From the NCBI GenBank assembly GCA_029776225.1, contig JAKOTR010000084.1, positions 1 through 45,425 on the forward strand: a stretch of DNA of 45,425 bases. The letters run 5' to 3'. This document shows, piece by piece, positions 1 to 7,632 of this stretch. A model generated the notes under the pieces. It did no database searches. It saw nothing but the letters and a program-made list of their open reading frames with translations, and was not told where the DNA came from. Positions within the stretch are counted from its first letter, which is position 1. Each line of letters opens with the position of its first letter. Source of the DNA: Acidobacteriota bacterium (lineage in GTDB: Bacteria; Acidobacteriota; Terriglobia; Bryobacterales; Bryobacteraceae). A program made the translations under genes and the position numbers.

Positions 1-444
1 GCTTCCCAAATCGCGAATGTACCTCGCCACCAAATTGTGAATTGGGTCAGGCGCGGCGTTCTACGGTTGGATCATTTGCCGCGGTTGCACAGGCCATCTT
101 TGACGATCCACGACTTGTTTCGCCTGTTCCTGGGTGCCAGGCTGGTTCAGCTTGGCCTCCCGCCGGAAGTAGCGTTCGGAACGCTCCTGAGCTATGGTCC
201 CAAGAACGTGTTTGAGGTGGCATCACAAAAGGCAGCCGGCACCGCGCATTGGGTGGACGATGACGGCTGCTTAAACACGACGGTTTATTACGGGCCCGAC
301 GATGAAACGCTAAATCGGTTCCTCAGCCGTGGCGCCGCGGTGGTCGTACCGGAAAAGCATCTCGCGCGCGAACTGATTCAAAAGGTGGTTGATTTTCTAG
401 CTACCGCCGAGAAGGCGCAGATTGCGCCGGAGGCTACCGGATGA
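1..444 (+). CDS. Partial MerR-like helix-turn-helix protein (5' end outside window)
   Basis: The frame is open from the first base, so the gene begins before the window; about 147 codons are visible up to the TGA at 442-444. A GTG at 37 could be read as a start, but the codons before it already form part of a helix-turn-helix: ASQIANVPRHQIVNWVRRGV resembles the 'switch to this site, WVRRGLL' pattern of MerR-type and phage-regulator HTH domains. The rest (VQLGLPPEVAFGTLLSYG and a C-terminal helix) has no family I recognise. The stop overlaps the next gene's ATG by 4 nt (ATGA), and the following two junctions use the same arrangement, so it belongs to the operon ending in the integrase. I infer a regulator of an integrative element; the DNA-binding fold is the only part supported by sequence. 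Confidence 0.6.
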   Translation, partial: ASQIANVPRHQIVNWVRRGVLRLDHLPRLHRPSLTIHDLFRLFLGARLVQLGLPPEVAFGTLLSYGPKNVFEVASQKAAGTAHWVDDDGCLNTTVYYGPDDETLNRFLSRGAAVVVPEKHLARELIQKVVDFLATAEKAQIAPEATG

Positions 445-836
445 CTGCCCTTCGACGGGCCAACCGGCAACGCCCTGGCCGGCGCCCAAGGCCGGGTGTG
501 CCAGTTCGGGATGTCACCGGCGTGCTGGTAGGGCGCGTTCCTATCTCCGCCGCGCGCGTGGCCGTGCACGCCGGCAAGGCCTTGTGGCGCGGGACCGGGA
601 GGGCCAAGTACATCATGGTCATGGCGACGGCCGGTCGCACTGGCTGGATGATGCCTCCCTCGACTGAGGCTGAGCCGCTGCCTGGCCGCCTCTTCGGGCG
701 GCCGCGGCGACATAGCCAGGCTCCGAGCTGGCAGACGGCGCCAACTTCTCCATCGACGCTCCTGAGGGCTTCCGACGGCGGCTGTGGGAATACCCCCGCG
801 ACCGCCGCCGGGATTTTTGAGGAGGCGCCGCTGTGA
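441..836 (+). CDS. Hypothetical protein of integrative element
   Basis: A 131-codon frame whose ATG overlaps the preceding stop (ATGA, 441-444) and whose stop overlaps the next GTG (GTGA, 833-836). The two tight overlaps and the strong GC bias at third positions in the first 70 codons are the reasons to call it. I recognise no family. The N-terminal part is Arg/Pro-rich; residues 20-75 contain a plausible beta/alpha stretch (VPVRDVTGVLVGRVPISAAR). The C-terminal third is low in predicted structure. Over 716-823 another frame (mod 2) also looks protein-like (ending RRRLWEYPRDRRRDF before a TGA), so a frameshift in the distal part or an older remnant is possible. Function unknown. Confidence 0.45.
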   Translation: MTALRRANRQRPGRRPRPGVPVRDVTGVLVGRVPISAARVAVHAGKALWRGTGRAKYIMVMATAGRTGWMMPPSTEAEPLPGRLFGRPRRHSQAPSWQTAPTSPSTLLRASDGGCGNTPATAAGIFEEAPL

Positions 837-1048
837 TTCGGACAGACCCCATCCCCGTGGACAAGCACTTCAGCCCGCGGTTCTATGCGGAATTGTGGGG
901 GGTGGACGTATCCACAGTGATTCGATGGTTTCGCGACCATCCGGGAGTGTTGAAGATCGGCGAACAGCGTGGTGGCCGGCGCGGCCGCTGCGAACTGCGC
1001 ATCCCTTTGAGCGTGGCGCTACAGGTATACTCCGAGCGAACGCGATGA
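833..1048 (+). CDS. Small HTH protein, excisionase/AlpA-like
   Basis: A 71-residue protein with a GTG start preceded by GAGGAGG at a spacing of 7-8 nt, a strong ribosome binding site lying inside the end of the upstream gene. Residues 12-35 (HFSPRFYAELWGVDVSTVIR) form a winged HTH of the HTH_17/excisionase kind, followed by a short wing (GRCELRIPLSVALQVY) typical of these DNA-binding helpers. The last codons overlap the integrase ATG by 4 nt. Its size, fold and position directly before a tyrosine recombinase suggest a recombination directionality factor or a regulator of integrase; the sequence does not decide between them. Family-level call is firm, role is inferred. Confidence 0.75.
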   Translation: MIRTDPIPVDKHFSPRFYAELWGVDVSTVIRWFRDHPGVLKIGEQRGGRRGRCELRIPLSVALQVYSERTR

Positions 1049-2175
1049 GATCGGACGGCCTCACTCTTCAGCGGCGCCACACAAAGCGGTGCCCAGACCG
1101 CGGCAAGGGGCAGAACTTCCTGCGCTGTGGCGGACGGTGCCCTTTGTGGGTCTGCGGCACTGTGGACGGCAAGCGCATTCGAAAGTCGCTCAAGACCCGT
1201 GATCTCCAACGCGCCGCAAGGCGACTGGCCCAACTTGAGGTCGACGATGGCGAGCGCGCAACCGTCGACAAAGCCACGGATGCATTTCTGTCGGCGCACG
1301 CGGACCGCGCGGCGGAGACGCTGCGGAAGTATGGTCGCATTCTCGGCTACCTGACAAACTTCTGTGGCGACCGTTCAGTGACGCAGGTTGAGCGCATCAC
1401 GACCGAGATGCTGGAGGCCTACGCAGCGTGGCGCAACAAGCGCGGCTGGACCTGGGCTAAAGAGATCGAGCTGCTGCGCCAGTTTTTCGGATTCTGCGCC
1501 GAGCGCGGGTGGATCCGTGGGAACCCAGCCAGGGCGTTGCGCCGGCCGCGGATCATAGACGCCAATGATGTGAAGCCGTTCACACAGGACGAGATTGTCC
1601 GAATCCTGGCAGCATGTGATGAGATCGGTCTGTACGCTTACGAGCGGTTGCGGGCGCGGGCGATGGTCTTACTGATGCGGTACACCGGCATGCGCATCAG
1701 CGACGTGGTCACCTTGGACCGGTCGCATATTCAGGGCGAATATTTGATCAAGCGGGCGGTCAAAAACCATCGCTGGATTCGGGTGAAGCTGCCCGCTGAG
1801 GTTTTGCAGGCGCTGGAGCGGCTGCCGCTGCCGCGGAACGCGCCGAAGGATTGCACATTGTACTTCGCGAGTGGCAACGCGAGTTTGCGCAGCCTTGTGA
1901 AGGGCGCTGAACGGACGCTCGCGGCGGTGTTTCGCCGGGCGGGCGTTGAGGGCGCCCACGCGCACCGGTTCCGCCACACGCTGGCAAGCGAACTTTTGGG
2001 GAAAGGCGGGGCCTCCGTCGAGGATGTTGCAAGCATCCTCGGGGACAGCCCCGCCACGATCCGCCGGCACTACGCTCACTGGACTCGCGAACTGCAATCA
2101 AGGCATGATTCGTTAGTTCGCGTGATCCACGACACAAGTATGGCACAGGCGGAAGATCGGATCAGCAAGTGCTGA
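1045..2175 (+). CDS. Tyrosine recombinase / phage-type integrase
   Basis: A 376-residue site-specific recombinase. The start chosen is the ATG at 1045 that overlaps the preceding stop; an upstream frame reaches 784 but lacks homology. The N-terminus has a Cys cluster (C16, C28, C32, C37) followed by GKRIRKSLKTRD, the DNA-contact region seen in a common integrase subfamily; residues 75-155 form the SAM-like core-binding domain. The catalytic domain follows: Arg217 in TGMRISD, Lys240 region (RAVKNHRWIRV), His307 and Arg310 in HRFRHT, and the nucleophile Tyr343 in RRHYAHW. The box III His of XerC/D (LGH) is Asp here (LGDSP), as in relatives with LGN/LGD. The gene ends 18 bp from the 3' end of tRNA-Phe, so it probably integrates the element lying to the left into that tRNA gene. 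Confidence 0.93.
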   Translation: MRSDGLTLQRRHTKRCPDRGKGQNFLRCGGRCPLWVCGTVDGKRIRKSLKTRDLQRAARRLAQLEVDDGERATVDKATDAFLSAHADRAAETLRKYGRILGYLTNFCGDRSVTQVERITTEMLEAYAAWRNKRGWTWAKEIELLRQFFGFCAERGWIRGNPARALRRPRIIDANDVKPFTQDEIVRILAACDEIGLYAYERLRARAMVLLMRYTGMRISDVVTLDRSHIQGEYLIKRAVKNHRWIRVKLPAEVLQALERLPLPRNAPKDCTLYFASGNASLRSLVKGAERTLAAVFRRAGVEGAHAHRFRHTLASELLGKGGASVEDVASILGDSPATIRRHYAHWTRELQSRHDSLVRVIHDTSMAQAEDRISKC

Positions 2176-2193
2176 TTGTCAAAGAACATCCGT

Positions 2194-2240
2194 TGGTGGC
2201 CAGGGACGGAATCGAACCGCCGACGCCAGCCTTTTCAGGG
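2194..2240. other. Putative attachment site in tRNA-Phe 3' half
   Basis: Tyrosine recombinases of this type usually recombine in the anticodon loop to 3' end part of a tRNA gene, and this one ends 18 bp from the tRNA 3' end. The tRNA is intact, so the crossover would have regenerated it; the second copy of the repeat should lie to the left, outside the window. The exact boundary cannot be set from one end alone. Confidence 0.4.
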
Positions 2241-2269
2241 CTGCGCTCTACCAACTGAGCTACCTGGCC
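2194..2269 (-). tRNA. tRNA-Phe (anticodon GAA)
   Basis: Read on the minus strand, the sequence folds as a 76-nt cloverleaf with CCA encoded. Acceptor stem is GGCCAGG paired with CCTGGCC, discriminator A, D-arm AGCTCAGTTGGTAGAGC, anticodon arm CAGCC-CTGAAAA-GGCTG with GAA anticodon, and T-arm with GGTTCGATTCC. It lies 28 bp downstream of the fumarase stop on the same strand and could be co-transcribed. Its 3' end faces the integrase gene. Confidence 0.97.
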
Positions 2270-2297
2270 GAAAACAGCTATTGTAGCAAACACACGG

Positions 2298-3818
2298 CTA
2301 GGTCAACTGGAGGGCTGCCAGCGCCTTGGCTGTTTTTTCCTCCACTTCGGCATGGAGGCTGTTGCCGTGGGCGTCCATCGTTACAATGGCCAGAAAATCC
2401 TTCACCTGGAGGCGCCACATCGCTTCCGGTATGCCGAACTCCAGCAGCTCCACGCCGGTCACCTTCTCAATCGCGCGGACGTAAAACTGCGCCGCGCCGC
2501 CTACGGCGTGCAGGTACACGGCGCCCGCTTCCTTCATCGCCGCCAGCGTCTGCGCACCCATGCCGCCCTTGCCCACCACAGCGCGCAGCCCGTAACGCCG
2601 GATCACCTCGCCCTGGTATGGCTCTTCCCGAATGCTGGTCGTCGGACCGGCCGCTTTCGCCTTCCACTCCTCGCCCTGCTTCAGCATCACCGGGCCGCAG
2701 TGATACAGGACGCCGCCGTTCAAATCAAACGGCGGGGCGTTCTTCATCAAGTGCGCGTGCACCGCATCGCGCCCGGTGAACATTTCGCCGTTGATCAGCA
2801 CCACATCGCCCACCTTGAGCGCCCGCACCTGCTGCTCGCTCAGCGGAGGCCGCAGCACGATCTCGCGTCCCGTCAGCGGAAATCCTTCCGATTTCGCCAG
2901 CCTCTCCACCGGCCTTGAGGGATCGCGGTAGAGCCAGCGCGTGATCGCCCCGTTCGATGCCTCCACCCGGATCCCGAGCCGCCGGAAGGCCCAGCAATCG
3001 TAAGCCACGGAAACGAAAAAGCTGGCGGGCAGGCGGTTCACCGCCGCGATCTTGCAGCCGATCAGCGACACGCGCCCGCCGAAGCCCATCGGGCCCACAC
3101 CGATGCGGTTGGCCTCAGCCAGAATGCGCTCTTCCAGCGCCGCCAGTTCCGGATTGGGATTCACGTCGTCGAGCGGGCGCAGCAACTGGGACTTGGCCAC
3201 CTCGTAGCCGTGCGCGCGGTCGCCGCCGATGCAAACGCCGATCGCGCCCGGCGAACAGCCCTGCCCCTGCGCCTGCCAGACGGCGTGCAGGATGCACTTG
3301 CGCACGCCTTCCAGATTGCGGTCGGCGCGGCCCAGTCCGTCGAGCGTGCACGGCAGCGAGTACTGGATGTTCTTGTTCTCGCAGCCGCCGCCCTTCAAAA
3401 GCAGCCTGATCTCGATCTCATCCTCATCCCACTGCTCGAAATGAAAAACCGGCGTGCCTTCGCCCAGGTTGTCTCCGCTGTTCTTACCCGTTATGGAATC
3501 CACCGAGTTGGGACGCAGCTTGCCGCGCCTGGTCGCTTCGGCCACGGCTTCGCAAGCCGCCTTGCGGACCTCGATTTGATTCACTCCCACGGGCGTGCGG
3601 ATGAAAAAGGTCGGCATGCCCGTGTCCTGGCAGATCGGATCCTCGCATTCCTGCGCCATGTCCACGTTGCCGGCGATGATCGCGAGCGCCTGCGCGGCCT
3701 GCGTGCCGGGCTTCTCCTCTTCGAGCGCCTTGCGCATCGCGGCCCGCACGTCCGGCGGGAGGTTGGTCGATGTCTGGGTGATGAGTTCGAGAAGGCTGTC
3801 CTTAAGGAATAGCATCAT
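2298..3818 (-). CDS. fumA: Fumarate hydratase, class I (Fe-S, fused alpha/beta)
   Basis: A 506-residue iron-sulfur hydro-lyase interconverting fumarate and malate in the TCA cycle. The N-terminal TtdA-like domain carries the conserved CQDTGMP (Cys63), KGGGCENKN (Cys146) and CSPGAIGVCIGGDRAHG (Cys188/Cys196), which include the ligands of the 4Fe-4S cluster. From about residue 315 the TtdB-like C-terminal domain follows (LRPPLSEQQVRALKVGDVVL, then KGGMG and a long C-terminal helix). Length matches single-chain class I fumarases. Two consecutive ATGs stand right behind a GGAGGG; the second is slightly better spaced. A membrane-fusion protein gene ends 13 bp upstream on the same strand, so the two are probably co-transcribed. 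Related tartrate dehydratase activity cannot be fully excluded but fusion of both halves favours fumarase. Confidence 0.93.
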   Translation of the reverse strand: MMLFLKDSLLELITQTSTNLPPDVRAAMRKALEEEKPGTQAAQALAIIAGNVDMAQECEDPICQDTGMPTFFIRTPVGVNQIEVRKAACEAVAEATRRGKLRPNSVDSITGKNSGDNLGEGTPVFHFEQWDEDEIEIRLLLKGGGCENKNIQYSLPCTLDGLGRADRNLEGVRKCILHAVWQAQGQGCSPGAIGVCIGGDRAHGYEVAKSQLLRPLDDVNPNPELAALEERILAEANRIGVGPMGFGGRVSLIGCKIAAVNRLPASFFVSVAYDCWAFRRLGIRVEASNGAITRWLYRDPSRPVERLAKSEGFPLTGREIVLRPPLSEQQVRALKVGDVVLINGEMFTGRDAVHAHLMKNAPPFDLNGGVLYHCGPVMLKQGEEWKAKAAGPTTSIREEPYQGEVIRRYGLRAVVGKGGMGAQTLAAMKEAGAVYLHAVGGAAQFYVRAIEKVTGVELLEFGIPEAMWRLQVKDFLAIVTMDAHGNSLHAEVEEKTAKALAALQLT

Positions 3819-3831
3819 CCCTCCGAGTAGA

Positions 3832-4818
3832 CTATGTTAGCTTGATCCGGACCTGCGCCGTGCCGCCGGGCAGCAGCGAGGGGTCCGGGCTGGTGAACTC
3901 AACGACAACTTGCGTGCCCTGGACCTCCTTCACCCTGCCGGGAATCGCGTCCGGCAGTTCGGCCGTCACGATCAGGGCTTCCTGTCCGGGGCGCACACGA
4001 GCCAGCGCGGGAGGCTCCGGTTCCACCACCGCCTCGAGCGCGCTCAGGTTGACGGCGATCTGAAGGACCTCTGCGTCCACGGTCACCTCTTCGCCCACCT
4101 CGCGCGGCCTCGCAACCACCAGCCCGTTGACAGGGGACCGGATCTCCGCAGCGGCCGCCTCGCGCGCCTCCTCGAGCGCGGCGTTTCTTTCTTCGAGCAG
4201 TTTCCGCATCTCGTCCAGCCTGCGTGCGATACTTGCGAGGCGCTGCTCGGCGGCGTTCGCCATCCGCGAAAGCGTTTCGAAATCGGCCTTGCGGTTCTCA
4301 TACTCGGCCTCCGCGGCCTCGAAGACTTTCCGAGGCGTCGCGCCCTCCTTGAAGAGCATTTCCTGGCGGCGGAAGTCACGCTCGGCGCGGGCGAATTCCA
4401 ATTGCGCGCGGTTCGCGTCAGCGCGGGCGCGCGAGGCTTCCAGGCGGGCGTTGATCACGTCGTTCTGCAACTGGTCAACCCGCTCCTGCGTGCTCGCGAC
4501 TTCGGCGGCGGCCTGCTGGTGTTCAAGCTCGAGGCCGGTGTTCTCGATCCGGCCCAGCAACTGGCCTTCGAAAACGAACTCGCCATTTTCGACCAGCAGC
4601 TCCTGAATGGTCCCATCGACGGGCGCTGGGACCGTGACTACGGTTTGGGCGCGGATGCTGCCGGAGAGGCTGATCTCGTCGCCAACCGCGGCGGTCTCTG
4701 TGACTTCCGCGGCGGCTGGTTTCGGGGGCTCCTGGGACCGGCGCAAGACAAGCAGCGCTGCGGCGCCGGCCGCAACCAGCACGGCAATGCCGCCGATGAG
4801 AACGAGCTTACCGCGCAT
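3832..4818 (-). CDS. HlyD/RND-type periplasmic adaptor (membrane-fusion protein)
   Basis: A 328-residue membrane-fusion protein. The N-terminal segment LVLIGGIAVLVAAGAAALLV is a single membrane anchor or signal; residues 60-95 form the first half of a lipoyl-like domain (VPAPVDGTIQELLVENGE). A long alpha-helical hairpin follows (about 100-225, rich in Glu, Ala, Arg and Gln), then the second lipoyl half (IRSPVNGLVVARPREVGEEV) and a short beta-barrel ending LLPGGTAQVRIKLT. Such adaptors connect an inner-membrane transporter with a TolC-like channel, but neither partner is next to it; it sits between a YceH-type gene and fumarase. Substrate unknown. Adaptor fold is clear; partner is not. Confidence 0.85.
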   Translation of the reverse strand: MRGKLVLIGGIAVLVAAGAAALLVLRRSQEPPKPAAAEVTETAAVGDEISLSGSIRAQTVVTVPAPVDGTIQELLVENGEFVFEGQLLGRIENTGLELEHQQAAAEVASTQERVDQLQNDVINARLEASRARADANRAQLEFARAERDFRRQEMLFKEGATPRKVFEAAEAEYENRKADFETLSRMANAAEQRLASIARRLDEMRKLLEERNAALEEAREAAAAEIRSPVNGLVVARPREVGEEVTVDAEVLQIAVNLSALEAVVEPEPPALARVRPGQEALIVTAELPDAIPGRVKEVQGTQVVVEFTSPDPSLLPGGTAQVRIKLT

Positions 4819-4857
4819 AGACCACGATCATACTATTGACGGCGCGCCCCGCGCGTG

Positions 4858-5496
4858 TCATTCGAATTGCCGCCGGAACTCGGCGAACTGTTCTTTAATC
4901 TGCTCCACCGCGCGGCGAAGCTCCGCGATTTCGGTTTCGAGAGCGGCGAAACGGTCCTCGCGCTGCCGCGGCGGCGGCGCGGTGTCCTCCGCCGGGAGCT
5001 CGCCCGAAAGCAGATGCGCGTAGCGTGGCTCCTTCCTGCCGGGCTGAACGGGCAGCCGCGCGACGAGCGGTCCGGGCTGCCACTCTATCAACCGCTGCGC
5101 GCACGACTCCACTTCCTCGATGTCGGTGAACGAGTGCAGGCGCTCGGTGCGGGCGTGCAGCTCACCGGCAGTCTGAGGGCCGCGCAGCATCAGCACGCAG
5201 AGCAGCGCCAGTTCCCTGCGGCCGAGGTTCAACGCCTCCGACAGGAGCTGGCGGTGCTTGGGAACGCGCATCCCTGCGCCGCTGACCGTTGCCACGAGCC
5301 GCTTCTGACGGAGCTGCTCGAGCGCCTCCTCCACCGTCCGCTCATCGTAATCCACGACGGGGTTGCGGCTGGATTTCTGGTTGCACGCGTTCACCAGCGC
5401 ATTCAGCGTGAGCGGGTAATACTCCGGAGTTGCAATCTCTTTTTCAATGAGAGAACCGAGGACTCGAACCTCGGCGGCGTCTAGCTGGAAATCCAC
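4858..5496 (-). CDS. yceH: YceH/DUF480 family winged-helix protein
   Basis: A 212-residue protein of the conserved YceH (DUF480) family, which has two winged-helix domains and no settled biochemical role. Diagnostic stretches are LDAAEVRVLGSLIEKEIATP near the N-terminus, YPLTLNALVNACNQKSSRNP, and LRGPQTAGELHARTERLH at the start of the second domain, followed by a helical C-terminus (ETEIAELRRAVEQIKEQFAE) likely to form a coiled coil. Length is close to the family norm of about 215. It lies 34 bp after the OPT transporter gene and 39 bp before the adaptor gene on the same strand, in a run of closely spaced minus-strand genes. Family assignment is firm; function is not known. Confidence 0.9.
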   Translation of the reverse strand: MDFQLDAAEVRVLGSLIEKEIATPEYYPLTLNALVNACNQKSSRNPVVDYDERTVEEALEQLRQKRLVATVSGAGMRVPKHRQLLSEALNLGRRELALLCVLMLRGPQTAGELHARTERLHSFTDIEEVESCAQRLIEWQPGPLVARLPVQPGRKEPRYAHLLSGELPAEDTAPPPRQREDRFAALETEIAELRRAVEQIKEQFAEFRRQFE

Positions 5497-5530
5497 GGCA
5501 ACATCCCATTAGAGAGCGCTTATTGTTCTC

Positions 5531-7546
5531 CTACATCACAGCCGTGGGCGGCGCGGGCTCGTCCGGCCGTCCGGCATTAGCGAGCGGCACGCGGATCATA
5601 ATCAGGGCGATCACAAGCAGGGCCACTGCCGCCAGAACCTGGGACAGGCCCGAACCGGCCGCCAGCACCTGCGGTGGCGATTTCTCGAAGAAACGGAACG
5701 CTGCGATGACAAGGCCCATCATCGCTTCACCGGCAATCAGGCCCGAAGCGGTGAGCACGCCGGCGTTCTCGACGCGCGCCTTCTGGGCGTCGTTGAAGTT
5801 GCGGCGTTTCTCAAACAGGCTGGTGATCCACCGGATGATGCCGCCGATGAAGATAGCAAACGTGGTCTCGAGCGGCAGGTACATGCCGACCGCGAACAGC
5901 ATCGGGCTGCGCACCTGCACCATGATCAGCGCGAGGCCCATCAGAATGCCTACCCCGACCAGCGGCCACGGCATCACGCCGCCGACAATGCCCTGCGAGA
6001 GCGACGCCATCAGCCCGGCCTGGGGCGCCGGAAGGGAGCGGCCGCCGAAGCCGACGCCGCCGGCCACGATATCGGCCTTGTGCAGCACCAGCAGCGGAAA
6101 GTACAGAACCGCGCTCGCCACCAGAACCCCCAGAATGTCGCCTATCTGCATGCTGCGCGGCGTGCCGCCCAGAATGTGACCGACCTTGAGGTCCTGCAAC
6201 ATCTCACCAGCCACCGCCGAGGACACGCAGACCACCGACGCCACGCCGAGCACCGCCGCTACGCCGCTCACCCCGGAAACGCCCATCGAAACCATCAGCA
6301 GCGCGGCCACGATCAGAGTCGCCAGCGTCAGTCCGGAAACCGGATTGTTCGAGGATCCGATCATGCCCACCAGGTTTCCCGAGACGGCCGCGAAAAAGAA
6401 GCCGAGAACAATCATCACCAGCGCCGCTACCACGCCGCCCGCCAGCGTGTCCGAAAAATACGCGTAGAGCAGGACCATGCAGATGAGCGACGCCAGTAAG
6501 CCGGGAAACACGACGCGGGCGCTCAGGTCGAGGTCGAGCCGGCTGGGAATCGCCGCCTGCGAGCCCGCCCGTTTCAGATCGGATACCGCCCGCCCCAATC
6601 CCGCAGCCAGGTTCTTGCGCATGCGGAACAGCGTGTAGCAGGCCCCCACCAGCATGCCGCCGACTGCGATCGGGCGCACGATGGAGCGCCAGATGGCATC
6701 GTTCACCGTCTCCCAGCCCGGCTCTCCGGCCGCTTGCAGTTGCGGTCCGAGAAAGTAAGCAAGCAGCGGTACCAGCAGGCCCCAGGCGACCACGCCGCCG
6801 GAAAAGTTCAGCGCGGCCAGACGCGGCCCGATAATGTAGCCCACCCCCAGATACGCGGGGCTGACCGCGGGGGCGGTCACCACGCTGGCGGCGCCCACGT
6901 TCAGCGGCTGCTCGTAGCCGCGCGCACTCAGCGTGACCACGCTGCGGCCCATCTCGCCGATCCGCACCAGAAACGAGTTGCTGGGCGAAAAGATGTTGAG
7001 CGCGCCGAGAAGATAAATCAGCGCCCCGCCGCCGAGGTTGTAGAACAGCAGCTTCGCCGCCTTCGATCCCTGCTGGCCCGCCAGGTGTATCTGCGAGGCC
7101 GCCACCGATTCCGGAAACGGCAGCTCCCGGTCTTCCACCATCACCCGCCTCAGCAGCGTCACGAACAATATGCCGAGGATGCCTCCGACCAGCATCAGCG
7201 CGGTCGATTTCCAGTACGCCTCCGGGGAATCAAACGCCGTCCAGGCTCCGGAAATCACGAAAGCCGGAATTGTAAAAATCGCGCCCGCGGCAACCGATTC
7301 GCCGATCGACCCGACGGTGCGGGCCATGTTCTCCTCGAGAATCGACCCCTTGCGGAGCCGGAGAAGGGCCATGCCGATCACCGCCGCAGGATAAGTTGCG
7401 GCAATCGTCATCCCCGCGCGCAAGCCCAGGTACGCGTTGGCGGCGCCGAGAACCACCGTCATCACCAGGCCGATAAGAACGGCCCGGAAGGTGAATTCCC
7501 GCATGTCCGTCTTTTCGGGAACGTAGGGAACGTGTTTTGTCTGCAT
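5531..7546 (-). CDS. OPT family oligopeptide/metal-complex transporter
   Basis: A polytopic inner-membrane protein of about 671 residues with some 15 hydrophobic segments, matching the prokaryotic branch of the OPT family (small peptides, possibly metal-chelate complexes). Typical family stretches include AANAYLGLRAGMTIAATYPA near the N-terminus, the central LYAYFSDTLAGGVVAALVMI, GMIGSSNNPVSGLT and GVGILMGLALIMVQVRSPML. The frame can be extended to a GTG at 7585, but I prefer the ATG at 7546 (MQTKHVPYVPEKTDMREFTF) because family proteins begin shortly before the REFT motif. It follows flgL by under 90 bp and precedes yceH. Substrate cannot be told from sequence. Confidence 0.88.
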   Translation of the reverse strand: MQTKHVPYVPEKTDMREFTFRAVLIGLVMTVVLGAANAYLGLRAGMTIAATYPAAVIGMALLRLRKGSILEENMARTVGSIGESVAAGAIFTIPAFVISGAWTAFDSPEAYWKSTALMLVGGILGILFVTLLRRVMVEDRELPFPESVAASQIHLAGQQGSKAAKLLFYNLGGGALIYLLGALNIFSPSNSFLVRIGEMGRSVVTLSARGYEQPLNVGAASVVTAPAVSPAYLGVGYIIGPRLAALNFSGGVVAWGLLVPLLAYFLGPQLQAAGEPGWETVNDAIWRSIVRPIAVGGMLVGACYTLFRMRKNLAAGLGRAVSDLKRAGSQAAIPSRLDLDLSARVVFPGLLASLICMVLLYAYFSDTLAGGVVAALVMIVLGFFFAAVSGNLVGMIGSSNNPVSGLTLATLIVAALLMVSMGVSGVSGVAAVLGVASVVCVSSAVAGEMLQDLKVGHILGGTPRSMQIGDILGVLVASAVLYFPLLVLHKADIVAGGVGFGGRSLPAPQAGLMASLSQGIVGGVMPWPLVGVGILMGLALIMVQVRSPMLFAVGMYLPLETTFAIFIGGIIRWITSLFEKRRNFNDAQKARVENAGVLTASGLIAGEAMMGLVIAAFRFFEKSPPQVLAAGSGLSQVLAAVALLVIALIMIRVPLANAGRPDEPAPPTAVM

Positions 7547-7632
7547 CTTCGAGGCAAACCTCGCAACGCACATGATACCAAACACGCTGCGGGTTAAACC
7601 TCTGAAACGTAAGTACGTTTTGAGGGCGCGCT

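Noticed and set aside
7460-7475. GCCGATAA box on the plus strand inside the OPT gene
   Set aside because: No TAAA-type -35 at 15-16 bp and no gene starts nearby; chance match in coding sequence.
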